From Baffinella frigidus (taxonomy: Eukaryota > Cryptophyceae > Cryptomonadales > Baffinellaceae): DNA of 13,918 nucleotides. Below are positions 1 through 6,302 of this stretch, piece after piece. The stretch's first letter is position 1; each line of letters starts with the position of its first letter. The DNA lies in assembly GCA_026770585.1 (NCBI GenBank), contig MU646317.1, positions 262,714 through 276,631 of the forward strand. Direction: 5' to 3'. The position numbers were made by a program, and so were the translations under genes. Below the pieces are notes generated by a model that saw nothing but the letters and a program-made list of their open reading frames with translations, had not been told where the DNA came from and did not search any database.

Positions 1-59
1 TAATGAACGTCAGTCGGGTTGAGGGCGTCAGCTCCGACTGCGTGCGTTGGAAAGAAAGG

Positions 60-345
60 GTTTAGGGTTTGGGGTTTGAGGTTTGGGGGTGAGGGTTTGA
101 GGTTTGGGGTTTGGGGATTGGGGATTGGGGTGTAGGGTGTAGGGTGTAGGGAGTAGGGTGTAGGGTGTAGGGTGTAGGGTGCAGGGTGCAGGGTGCAGGG
201 TGTAGGGTGTAGGGTGTAGGGTGTAGGGTGCAGGGTGCAGGGTGTAGGGTGTGGGGTGTAGGGTGTTGAGGGTGTTGAGGGTGTTTAGAGGGTTCAGAGG
301 GTTTATAGGGTTTACAGAGTTTAGGAGGTTCAGAGGGTTTAAGGG
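60..345. repeat. Degenerate telomere-like tract (TGTAGGG/TGCAGGG variants), helicase intron 9
   Basis: Mostly 7-bp units GTGTAGG and GTGCAGG grading into GGGTTTAGAG at the right. Plus strand is G-rich, so the helicase pre-mRNA is C-rich here. Bases 1-60 left of it contain nothing I can assign, only a possible acceptor-like GCACGCAG on the minus strand. Confidence 0.8.
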
Positions 346-428
346 GTTCCAGATCTTTAGTTTACCATTATTATTGTTATCATTATTGTTATTATTATTA
401 TTTAGGGGGTCTAGGGGGGTAAGGGGAC

Positions 429-506
429 CTGGGCGAAAGTGGTGATGGGGCGCGGGACGTCGGCCCCTGACACGCGCACGTCTAGCTTCCTCCGGAGACC
501 CATAAC
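429..506 (-). CDS. Helicase exon 9 (edge of the Q motif)
   Basis: Acceptor CTGCAG|GTT, donor CAG|GTCCCC, 26 codons, phase 0. Encodes VMGLRRKLDVRVSGADVPRP then ITTFAQ. The LRxKLxxRVSGAxxPRP pattern and the aromatic residue before the Q motif are characteristic of DDX42. This is the last exon inside the window. Confidence 0.9.
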
Positions 507-3500
507 CTGCAGAGAATCACCATAACCTTAGGAACAGGGTGCGCTTTACAGAGAGAGAGAGGTTTGATGATTAAGTTGATGCTGGGCATGGATTAAGTTG
601 TTGCTGGCCATGGATGAAGAAGGATTGCTTTACACACAGAGACACTCGATGAAGTTGTTGCATGGCTTTAGGCTTTACGGCTTAGGGTTTGGGATTTGGG
701 ATTTGGGGGTTGAGGTTTAGGGTTTAGGATTCAGGGTTCAGGGTTTATGATTAAGAATGTGGGGGCGTGCCTCCATTTCGGGGAGGGCCAAGGTTTCAGG
801 GTCCCAAACAACACCTTTTTAAATGCCCCGTACCACCAGCACCCCGAAACAGCTTATTTCGGGTCTGGGAGCTTCGGGCATTCCGTAGGACCCTACGATA
901 GGATATCCCTAGGGACCTAGGGGTTTCCTAGGGGGATGAATAGATGGCGGGCACAATTCAAAGTGTTGAAGTGTACTTGGGGTGTAGGGTTTGAAACCTC
1001 TGTTTCGGAGAGAGCGAAGATCTCGGGGTCCTCATCATAAAACACCTTTTCGAACGCCCCGTATTCCACCTGCCCAAAATAGGGGTTTAGGGTTCCGAAT
1101 TGGGGGTTTAGGGTTTTGGATTTCGGGTTTCTCGTATGCCTCTAGGTTTTGGATTTCGCGGTTTCGGGTTTCGGGTGTAGGGTTGAGGTATGCCTTTGTG
1201 CAGTCGAAGGTGTTGAGGCCCGAAACCCTAAACCCTAAACATCACACCAAGGAATCAAAGGAAGAGAGGGGGTTTAGGGTTTAGGCCCCATAATTTTGAG
1301 TTTCGGGTTGCGGGAATGCCTTTGCATGGTCGATGCTGTTGAGGCCCGAAACCCTAAACCCTATGAGTTAGCGGAAGGGAGGGGGTTCAGGGTTCAGAGT
1401 TCAGGATTTCGGGTTTCGGGTTCAGGGTTTAGTGTTCAGTTCAGGGTTGAGGGTGTAGATTTCAGCGTGCCTTTGCGTGGTCGATGTTGTCCTTGAGATA
1501 TAAGTCCTTACTGTAAAGCAACTCCTTCCCAGTAGGGTTCATAACTTTCCAGTAAGGTTCATCAGCAGTCAGAGGACGGGGGGGGGGGGGGGTGCCTTTG
1601 CGTGGTCGATGTTGTTGAGGTCTGCCATCGCCGTCTTCAGGTTCGGGATAACCTGCGTTGAATTTACGGTTTAGGGTTTGGGGATTTAAGTTGAGGGTTC
1701 AGGGATCAGGATTCAGGGTTGAGATCAGGGATCAGGGTTCAGGGTTTAGATTCAGGGATCAGCGTTCAGGGTTTAGGTTTAGGGTTAAAAAACAATGGTG
1801 GTCGTGAGGAGTAGTGGCATCGCCGTCTTGAGACTTGGGATCACCTGTCCAGCGAGCGAGAGAGAGATGACGCGGGAGAGGAGCCAGAGAGTGAATGAGA
1901 GAGAGAGCGCGAGAGAGATGATGAGGGGGAGGAGAGAGAGAGCAAATGAGAGAGAGAGAGAGAGAGCGCGAGAGCGAGAGCGAGAGCGAGTGTGTGAGGG
2001 AGAGAGGGAGAGAGAGACAGAGAAGGAGAAAGAGGGAACGAGAGATAGATCAGACCGTACCGTAAAGCAACGGTGCGCAGATAGGAGCACAACCAGTGGA
2101 CATCTGGACATAGATTCAGGATCCGGGATTCGGGGTTCGGGGTTCGGGGTCACCGGCCCAGCTCGCTTGTCGGCCTCATCCTCTCTCTCTCTCTCTCTCT
2201 CTTTCTCTGGAGTTTTGTGTTCGAGAGAGAGAGAGAGAGCGAGAGAGAGCGAGAGAGCGAGCGAGAGAGAGTTGGCGTTTAAAAGAGAGAGTATCGGAGT
2301 TTGAAAGAGAGAGAGAGTTGGGATTTGCGAGAGAGAGAGAGAGAGTTGGAGTGGGGGGTGACCGGGGCAGCGCGCTTGTCGGCCGCGTCCTGGGCGCGGG
2401 CCATCGCATACACCTCCTCGTCCGAGTCCAGGTCATCCGCCTCTGCCTCACCCCCCTGCGCCGGGATCAATCTTTCACTGCGGGGCTATTTCGTATATAC
2501 TCAACGTTATTCAACTGAATTTTGTAATGTGTCAGGTGATAGTGCGATCACTCACATAATTGTACATCAATTGTCAACACATTATATGCACATACGTACA
2601 CGCTATGTGCACTTGCATAATTGCACATCAGTTGTAAATGCAAGTGTAAGTTCACATAATTTGTAGAATTGATCCATCCACGGCAGGGCAGAAGTCGAAA
2701 TTTCATTGTACTACAGCAACCCACACAGCGGGCTTCGAAGGGAGTTTCGGGCTCCGAGAGCCCGAGTTTCCGTTGCCTTATCCGTAGGAAACCCCCTATG
2801 TACCTACGGATTGCCTACCGTAGGGTCCTAGGTCTTATCGCTTAGGGGTTATTCGAAATCCCTTCCAAGTCCGCTGTGTGGTACGAGTAAATTTGATTAT
2901 CCCCCGGGACACACGCCAAAAGTCTAGGAATTGGAGCCCTTTGCCGGCGCAATAATGTTTCATCTGTACCACGAAACAGTTTTAGCGCAAAACGTTGCGT
3001 TTGAAATTCCCACTTCTGCCCTGGCGTGGTGTAAGCGTACGTAATTTGTACAACGGTACATCAGTTGTAAAACAATACAGCAATCGTACGCCGGCTGCTG
3101 CGCCAACAAATCGGGGTAGTTTTTAGCGTCTACATCGATTATACACGCCGTTCCTGGTACAAAACACACCGCTTAAAAGTGCGGTGCGGGATGATCAACC
3201 CGCTCGTGTCCCGGGGGCGGCCGCACCCATCGAACGGGTAGTTATAAAGCCTATACATCAATTAAACACGCCATTCCAGGTACAAAACGCAGTTGTAAGT
3301 GTTGAACAATAACACCACTAAGCGCTTAAAATGTCAAACGCTTTCGACTTTTTATGGCAAACGCTTTCATTTTTTTATTGTTCAACGCTTTCAACCGGGG
3401 GGGGGGTTAACCTCGAATTCCGGGGGTGGCGCAGACCCCCAGACGGGGGGGGGGCGTGCCAGAGCCTTCTCTTTCGCCTGTTTTGGGTTTTGGGTTTAGG

Positions 3501-6017
3501 GTTTGAGGTTTGGGGCTTTGTGTGTTGTGTTTGGTGTTGTGTGTTTTGTGTTTTGGGTTTTGGGTTTTGGGTTTTGGGTTTCGGGTTTCGTGGTTGCCTC
3601 GGCGTTCTTCTTCTCCAGAGCGAGCATGTACGCCGTCTCAGGGTCATCCTCCTCATCCTCGAACCTGGTTGAGGGTGTGGGGTCAATTTCAAAGCTAGCT
3701 TGCTGGAATCGCGGTACAAACCCGGCAACGGAACGAGTTCCACCGCACCAAACTCGCGCGCCTGAATCAGGCTATGCGACGGGCTTAAACCTCGTGACCT
3801 CAGCCGTAGGCTTTTTCGCCGGAGCGGTTTTTGTCTCCGCGACTACCCCACTCATAACCGACTATCCTTGAGTTGAAGCTCGGGTCGCGGTAAAAATCCA
3901 ACACCTTTCGCGCGGAAACGAGCCCCGCCACACCAAGGCTGTCTAGCTCTGTCCGAGTAAATTTGGGCGCGTCATTATTTCGCCCCCCCCCAAATTTTCA
4001 AAGGTAAATTTCATGGGGGTGTGTCAAATTTACCTGTAAAATTTCAGGGGAGGCAAAATAATGATGCGCCCAACTTTACTCGGACAGATCTAGACTATGA
4101 GATGGGTTCAGACCTGGTGACCTCGGCCTTGGGCCTTTTCGCGGGCGCTGCTTTTGCCTCCGCGACCACTCCACTCATGAAAGCATCGAGCGGGTCCACC
4201 TATGGTTTCGGATTTATGGGTTAGAGTCCACCATTCCGGGCCAAAGTTGACAGACTTGCACCACAGACCCAGGACGTCAACTTGAAAATAGCCTGCGAAG
4301 CTTTGCCTCAGCGACTACTCCACTCACCACACTCACCACCAGCCCTCACGGTTTGAGCAATTGGGAAATTACGTACCAGTTTTGAAACTCTAAACACCCT
4401 GATTTTGTAATTTTAAAAATAACCAAAGTCGGAATCCGACTTCACCCAAGGGCATTACGTACCGCCAAATTCGATCATTTGCTCAAACCGTGAGGGTTGG
4501 TGGCATGAAAGCATCAAGAAGACCCACCTGAGGCGGGCCCGAGGGTTTGTGAGTGCGACGGTTGACTCAACCACTCGAGAATGCTAGAGGGACTTTTTTA
4601 CATGTTTGGTTGTAAACATTTGTACCTGGATAGGGCATTCCAACCTCGCGCCTGGTATAATTTTTACTAGCGTGACCAATTTTCAACGAAACTTACTACG
4701 CAAATGCCCACTTGTAAAAACAAACGGTTTTAAATAGGCCCCACTAGCATTCTCGTGTGGAACCTCGCCTGTCCTGCTGCAAACAAAGCCTCTGCACGGA
4801 AACCCTAAACCGTCAACCCAAACTCCTAAACCCTCACCCCTCAACCCTTACCATAAACCCTGACCCTAAAACCTTCCCTCTTCACCCTTCCTCCTCAACC
4901 CAAACTCCTAAACCCGAACCCCGGACCCAGAAACCCTTCACCCTTCACCCTTCACCCTTCACTTCACCCTCACCCCACACCCTCACCCCTCACCCCTCAC
5001 CCCTACCCCCAAACTCTGAACCCCTTGACCCTTGACCCTTGACCCTTGACCCCTGACCTCAGCGCCCCCCGCCGCCGCTGCCACCACCTCCTCCGCGAGG
5101 CCCGTCCCCCCGAGCGGCTTGCTGTTTAGGGTTTAGGGTTTAGGGCGTAGGGTGTAAGGTGTAGGGTTTAGGGTTGAGGGTTTCGGGTCGAACTTCGCCC
5201 TTGAGGGTTCAGGGTTCAGGGTTCAGGGTTCAGGGTTTAGGGTCGACCTGCCCTCGTTAGGGTGTAAGAATTAGGGTGTATGGTTTATGGTTTATGGTTT
5301 ATGGTTTATGGTTTATAGTTTATAGTTTAGGGTTCAGGGTTCAGAATTTAGGGTGCAGAGCTTAGGGTGTAGGGTTTAGGGTTTAGGGGTTACCTTTTTC
5401 ATGGAACGCGATGGCCGCGACCGGGCGCTTCGCTCCTGGTGTGGACCCCCCACACGGTGGACTACGAACCGTTCATCGAAAGTCAACTTACCTCAAGACA
5501 ATTAATTTTAAGGATTTTTCTAAGCAAATTGGTCACGTAACACCTCGGAATCCGGGGTCAACGAAACCCTCGTAGCCCACCGAGTGGTAAGGGCCGATCA
5601 CTAATGTAATCGGGGCTAGTATTTCACTCAAACACTCTCCGCCCATAGGAAATTAGACCCGATGGCACAATTTCTGAAGGTTTCGGTTATCGGGATTGGG
5701 GCTACCTTTCCTCCTCATCGAACGCGATTGCGGCCACCGGTCGCTTCGCCCCTGGTGAGGGGGTGAGGGGTTAGGGGTGAGGGGTTAGGATTTGGGGGTC
5801 AGGGGGTTAGGGTTTAGGGTTAGAATTTAGGGGTTAGGGGTTAGGATTTGGGCGTTAGCGGTTTAGGATTTAGGGTTTAGGGTTTAGGGTTTGGGGTTTA
5901 GGGTTTAGGGTTTAGGGTTCAGGGTTTAGCGTTAAGGTTTAGGGTTCAGGGTTTAGGGTTTAGGGTTTAGGGTTTACCAGGTTTCTTCCCACCGAACGAG
6001 AAGGCCCCCTTCTTCAT
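429..6017 (-). CDS. DDX42-type DEAD-box RNA helicase, N-terminal part (gene runs off the left edge)
   Basis: Nine exons on the minus strand join in frame: 5978-6017, 5706-5751, 5058-5121, 4122-4199, 3598-3702, 2363-2455, 1596-1652, 998-1069, 429-506; a tenth (3445-3477) is possible. Intron phases are 1, 2, then 0 throughout. The joined product (about 211 residues, 222 with the extra exon) follows human DDX42 in order: a Gly/Phe/Lys-rich start, KRP...FDEEE, DPLDAFM, an acidic EDEEDDPETAY block, another acidic block, IDHAKVEYGAFEKVFY, then LRRKLDVRVSGADVPRP just before the Q motif. DDX42/DDX46 proteins are ATP-dependent RNA helicases of the SF3B/U2 snRNP branch of splicing and act in the nucleus. 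The helicase core (DEAD, SAT, HRIGRTGR) is not in the window and should lie left of base 429. DDX46/Prp5 is the main alternative, but RVSGADVPRP and FEKVFY fit DDX42 better. No transcript was available. Confidence 0.88.
661..755. repeat. Telomere-like tract in helicase intron 8
   Basis: GGGTTTAGGG and GGGTTCAGGG units, G-rich on plus. Bases 545-660 to its left contain two copies of GGATTAAGTTGNTGCTGG(C/G)CATGGAT-like sequence and no recognisable exon. Confidence 0.75.
771..836 (-). pseudogene. Ghost copy of helicase exon 8
   Basis: Aligns with exon 8 over its full length (TACGGGGC, AAAAAGGTGTT, GACCC, CCGAAA) but with small deletions that destroy the frame. The acceptor is changed from CAG to CTG and the donor from GT to GC. 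Confidence 0.7.
998..1069 (-). CDS. Helicase exon 8
   Basis: Acceptor GGGCAG|GTG, donor GAG|GTTTCA, 24 codons, phase 0. Encodes VEYGAFEKVFYDEDPEIFAL plus SETE, corresponding to the YPPFEKNFY...ITNL segment directly upstream of the DDX42 helicase core. Confidence 0.9.
1190..1218 (-). pseudogene. Ghost of helicase exon 7 3' end, copy d
   Basis: Reads LNTFDCTKAY, the most diverged copy of LNNIDHAKA. It is joined on its 5' side to CGAAACCCTAAACCC-type repeat exactly as copy c is, so c and d probably duplicated together with the flanking repeat. Confidence 0.6.
1319..1345 (-). pseudogene. Ghost of helicase exon 7 3' end, copy c
   Basis: Reads LNSIDHAKAF, one residue off exon 7 across LNNIDHAKA. 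It breaks abruptly into telomere-like sequence on its 5' side and keeps the AAG|GCA junction. Confidence 0.7.
1469..1495 (-). pseudogene. Ghost of helicase exon 7 3' end, copy b
   Basis: Reads LKDNIDHAKA in one frame, matching LNNIDHAKA, and ends in the same AAG|GCA junction as exon 7. The 5' half is absent and is replaced by unrelated sequence. Confidence 0.7.
1500..1593. other. Sequence beside exon 7, with a 15-G run
   Basis: Contains two imperfect copies of CCAGTARGGTTCAT and a homopolymer of 15 G (1578-1592 on plus) that touches the helicase exon 7 donor side. No gene seen. Confidence 0.6.
1596..1652 (-). CDS. Helicase exon 7 (IDH exon), apparent GC donor
   Basis: Acceptor TGCGCAG|GTT, then 19 codons, VIPNLKTAMADLNNIDHAK. 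Joining at AAG|GCA to exon 8 gives IDHAKVEYGAFEKVFY, which aligns without gaps to IDHSEIDYPPFEKNFY of DDX42. This supports a GC donor. The alternative is a GT donor 18 bases further on, after a run of 15 C, which would add Ala and five prolines. Confidence 0.85.
1661..1788. repeat. Telomere-like tract before helicase exon 7
   Basis: GGGTTTAGGG, GGGATCAGG and GGGTTCAGG units, G-rich on plus and therefore C-rich in the transcript just upstream of the exon 7 acceptor. Confidence 0.75.
1794..1844 (-). pseudogene. Ghost copy of helicase exon 7 (5' half)
   Basis: Starts at an intact acceptor (GGACAG|GTG) and reads VIPSLKTAM, almost the same as VIPNLKTAM of exon 7. It then diverges, with a deletion through the IDHAK end. 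Confidence 0.75.
1856..2345. repeat. GA/CT microsatellite block in helicase intron 6
   Basis: Long impure (GA)n at 1856-2045 and 2222-2345, and (CT)n at 2178-2214, i.e. both orientations, able to pair with one another. The block interrupts the exon 6 ghost and abuts exon 6. ORFs across it are simple R/E or L/S repeats and are not genes. Confidence 0.9.
2154..2182 (-). pseudogene. Ghost of the 3' end of helicase exon 6
   Basis: Reads DEADKRAGP followed by GTGACCCC, matching DAADKRAAP|GTCACC of exon 6. Everything 5' of this has been replaced by a CT/GA microsatellite, so no acceptor remains. Confidence 0.7.
2363..2455 (-). CDS. Helicase exon 6 (acidic linker)
   Basis: Acceptor GCGCAG|GGG, donor CCG|GTCACC, 31 codons, phase 0. 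Encodes GGEAEADDLDSDEEVYAMA followed by RAQDAADKRAAP, matching the acidic EYDSDGNPIAP region of DDX42. GC-rich coding sequence stands out sharply from the GA/CT microsatellite that abuts it at its 3' side. Confidence 0.85.
2466..2677. repeat. AT-rich region with ~30-bp imperfect direct repeats
   Basis: Units like CACATAATTGTACATCAATTG, GCATAATTGCACATCAGTTG and CACATAATTTGTAG recur, and a similar one (GTAATTTGTACAACGGTACA) appears at 3040 on the other side of the foldback element. No exon seen. Confidence 0.6.
2678..3029. mobile_element. Foldback element, ends CCACGSCAGGGCAGAAGT, hosting a second element
   Basis: Terminal inverted repeats of 18 bp differ at one position (CCACGGCAGGGCAGAAGT versus CCACGCCAGGGCAGAAGT), and similarity continues into GAAATTTC. 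Without the nested insert (2721-2881) it is about 190 bp. No transposase is encoded, so it is a MITE-like non-autonomous element. Confidence 0.7.
2721..2881. mobile_element. Nested foldback element, ends CCACACAGCGG
   Basis: Inverted termini CCACACAGCGGGCTTCGAAG and CCACACAGCGGACTTGGAAG, 161 bp, with inner hairpins such as GGGCTCCGAGAGCCC. It lies inside the element at 2678-3029 and is therefore younger. Confidence 0.75.
3125..3290. repeat. 42-bp imperfect direct repeat flanking a GC-rich patch
   Basis: Copies at 3125-3166 and 3249-3290 share TACATC, ACACGCC, TTCC and GGTACAAAAC. Between them is CACCGC...GCGGTG and a CCCGGGGG motif that is inverted relative to CCCCCGGG at 2900. Origin unclear. 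Confidence 0.6.
3301..3386. mobile_element. Small foldback with 12-bp perfect ends
   Basis: GTTGAACAATAA at the left is exactly inverted at the right (TTATTGTTCAAC), 86 bp apart end to end. AT-rich interior with repeats of AACGCTTTC. Possibly a tiny MITE or a hairpin remnant. Confidence 0.5.
3445..3477 (-). CDS. Possible small helicase exon 5b
   Basis: AACAG|GCG acceptor and a GTCTGG donor bracket 11 in-frame codons (AKEKALARPPP), phase 0 at both ends, between exons 5 and 6. The Pro codons come from a 10-base homopolymer that ends at the donor. It could be a real linker exon or an accident of a slippery C run. Confidence 0.35.
3481..3590. repeat. TTTTGGG-rich tract in helicase intron 5
   Basis: GGGTTTTGGGTTTTGGG and TTGTGTTTTG units, G-rich on plus, filling the putative 120-base intron between exon 5 and the possible exon 5b. 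Confidence 0.75.
3598..3702 (-). CDS. Helicase exon 5 (acidic exon), apparent GC donor
   Basis: Acceptor TTCCAG|CAA gives a phase-0 frame of 35 codons containing FEDEEDDPETAYMLALEKK, which lines up with the IEEEDDQEAYFRYMAE stretch of DDX42. The reading frame fits family expectation up to GAG followed by GCAACC. No GT is present at that point, so the donor is probably GC. Confidence 0.75.
3799..3861 (-). pseudogene. Altered copy of helicase exon 4
   Basis: Encodes MSGVVAETKTAPAKKPTAE (3799-3855) with donor GAG|GTCACG like exon 4. A new upstream AG at 3862-3863 could give a phase-0 cassette of 21 codons. The DPLDAF part is lost. Many differences from exon 4 fall at third codon positions, so the copy may have been coding for a while. 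Confidence 0.65.
3943..4093. mobile_element. MITE with long inverted repeats (GCTCTGTCCGAGTAAA type)
   Basis: Arms of about 65-70 bp pair almost throughout: CTAGCTCTGTCCGAGTAAAT at the left and, inverted, CTAGATCTGTCCGAGTAAAG at the right. Both ends sit in CTAG, consistent with a TA target duplication as used by Tc1/mariner-like elements. Lies just downstream (sense) of helicase exon 4. Confidence 0.85.
4122..4199 (-). CDS. Helicase exon 4 (DPLDAF exon)
   Basis: Acceptor CCATAG|GTG, donor GAG|GTCACC, 26 codons, phase 0 at both ends. Encodes VDPLDAFMSGVVAEAKAAPA and a short basic tail ending KRPKAE. DPL(D/E)AFM is a hallmark of the region upstream of the core in DDX42/DDX46. Two decayed or altered copies flank it (4300-4527 and 3799-3861). 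Confidence 0.88.
4225..4296. mobile_element. Decayed copy of the AAAGTTGAC MITE family
   Basis: CACCATTCCGGGCCAAAGTTGACAGA, a 20-odd base loop and GTCAACTTGAAAATAG match the core of the copy at 13247. Ends are eroded. It abuts the split exon-4 ghost. Confidence 0.65.
4300..4527 (-). pseudogene. Ghost copy of helicase exon 4, split by a MITE
   Basis: The first eight codons (VGLLDAFM, 4504-4527, with acceptor CTCAG) and the continuation SGVVAEAK (4302-4326) match exon 4. Between them sits a foldback element (about 4336-4503). The copy has lost DPL and its donor side runs into a second element. Confidence 0.8.
4336..4503. mobile_element. MITE inserted in a ghost of helicase exon 4
   Basis: Termini CCACCARCCCTCACGG continue as GTTTGAGCAA on both arms; 168 bp. 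The flanks rejoin to give the exon-4 sequence CTCCACTCA/TGAAAGCATC, so the insertion point is visible. A possible extra copy of CCACTCA sits at the left edge. Confidence 0.85.
4576..4755. mobile_element. Foldback element, ends CGAGAATGCTAG
   Basis: CGAGAATGCTAGAGGG at the left and CGAGAATGCTAGTGGG inverted at the right, 180 bp, AT-rich interior with partial arm pairing (TTTGTTTTTACA / TGTAAACA). Confidence 0.7.
4790..5057. repeat. C-rich telomere-like tract after helicase exon 3
   Basis: CCCTAAACC, CCCTTCACCC and CCCTTGACCC units on plus, which is G-rich in the helicase transcript, the reverse of the usual orientation. Period-7 runs at 4935-4965 and 5026-5055. Confidence 0.8.
5058..5121 (-). 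CDS. Helicase exon 3
   Basis: Acceptor AACAG|C, donor GAG|GTCAGG. Its first base completes the AG carried from exon 2 into a Ser codon, then KPLGGTGLAEEVVAAAAGGAE follows. Low-complexity Ala/Gly/Glu; assignment rests on exact phase fit and good splice sites rather than homology. It is flanked by telomere-like arrays in opposite orientations. Confidence 0.65.
5125..5393. repeat. Telomere-like tract before helicase exon 3
   Basis: TTTAGGG, TTCAGGG and seven-base TTTATGG units (5281-5325), G-rich on plus. With the opposite tract at 4790-5057 it forms an inverted pair around exon 3. Confidence 0.8.
5394..5435 (-). pseudogene. Ghost copy of helicase exon 2
   Basis: Near-identical to exon 2 through AKRPVAAIAF, with intact AG and GT flanks, but 42 instead of 46 nt. 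Inclusion would shift the frame relative to exon 3, so it is a decayed tandem duplicate or a frame-disrupting cassette. Confidence 0.75.
5450..5587. mobile_element. Foldback element, ends CCACWCGGTGGRCTACGA
   Basis: Left CCACACGGTGGACTACGA and inverted right CCACTCGGTGGGCTACGA match at 16 of 18 positions; 138 bp. It sits in helicase intron 2 beside the exon-2 ghost. Confidence 0.65.
5588..5703. other. Unassigned part of helicase intron 2
   Basis: Short hairpin GGCCGAT...ATCGGGGC; otherwise no exon, repeat or element recognised between the foldback element and exon 2. Confidence 0.5.
5706..5751 (-). CDS. Helicase exon 2
   Basis: Acceptor CACCAG|GGG, donor AAAG|GTAGCC. Encodes the residues completing Gly, then AKRPVAAIAFDEEE. 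The basic-then-acidic pattern corresponds to the SKRANFDEE region of DDX42. A decayed copy lies downstream in the same intron (5394-5435). Confidence 0.8.
5757..5974. repeat. TTTAGGG tract filling helicase intron 1
   Basis: GGGTTTAGGG units, some perfect in series (5870-5925, 5950-5974), run from just upstream of the exon 2 acceptor to the exon 1 donor, so the intron is almost wholly repeat. Confidence 0.85.
5978..6017 (-). CDS. Helicase exon 1 (start codon)
   Basis: Encodes MKKGAFSFGGKKP plus one base; donor G|GTAAAC. The ATG at 6017 was chosen because the short FSFGGKK start resembles the GFGFGGF-type N-terminus of DDX42. The frame stays open upstream to 6413 without recognisable homology. 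Phase 1 joins exactly to exon 2 to give KKPGAKRPVAA. Confidence 0.75.
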
Positions 6018-6025
6018 CTGCACAC

Positions 6026-6045
6026 AAAGTCGATTAATCGACTTT
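6026..6045. repeat. Perfect 20-bp palindrome 9 bp upstream of the helicase ATG
   Basis: AAAGTCGATTAATCGACTTT reads the same on both strands. It resembles the GTTGAC/GTCAAC core of the MITE family found elsewhere in the window, so it may be an element remnant or a dimeric factor site. Confidence 0.6.
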
Positions 6046-6282
6046 CGCACGAGCGCCCGGCAACGGTCGGCTGTCTCTACTGTGAAGTCAACAGAGGTGG
6101 GAATTCCTGCTTGCACGGGCAGTGAACGCGCTCGCCCAGTTTCAGGCAAAATTGGCGCGGTTGTGGGGTATTGAGGAGCGGTTTCGCGTCTGCACAGCTT
6201 CAGGCCAGCCTCATCGGCCGGAATTTGCGTGCTGACTTCCTCTGCCTTGGTATCGTCAACTGATCCTGCAAGCGTCGATATT

Positions 6283-6302
6283 CTGATTTTCTGGAAAATC
6301 AG
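6283..6302. promoter_or_regulatory. Hairpin with a heat-shock-element-like core
   Basis: CTGATTTTCTGGAAAATCAG has 8-bp arms and contains TTCnnGAA (TTCTGGAA), the two-unit core of a heat-shock element. It lies about 380 bases before the J-protein start. A functional element usually needs three units, and a clean third is not visible. Confidence 0.3.

Larger units (their letters stand above)
1080..1460. repeat. Mixed telomere-like tract in helicase intron 7
   Basis: GGGTTTAGGG and GGGTTTCGGG units interleaved with exon-7 ghosts. Two short inverted patches (CGAAACCCTAAACCCTAAAC at 1221-1240 and a similar one at 1345-1363) lie directly beside ghosts d and c. Confidence 0.75.

Noticed and set aside
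1-60. Next helicase core exon at the left edge (minus strand after GCACGCAG)
   Set aside because: None of the three frames gives the expected FGFDE...PTPIQ sequence of a DEAD-box core, so no exon is called.
1795-2304. 169-codon plus-strand ORF and overlapping minus ORFs
   Set aside because: They are translations of a GA/CT microsatellite (runs of RE or LS) and overlap an exon ghost; no coding signal.
3778-4224. Plus-strand repeated membrane-like peptide (LVTSALGLFAGAAF and LVTSAVGFFAGAVF) in two ORFs
   Set aside because: It is the antisense reading of helicase exon 4 and its copy. The minus strand gives DPLDAFM with correct splice sites and phase.
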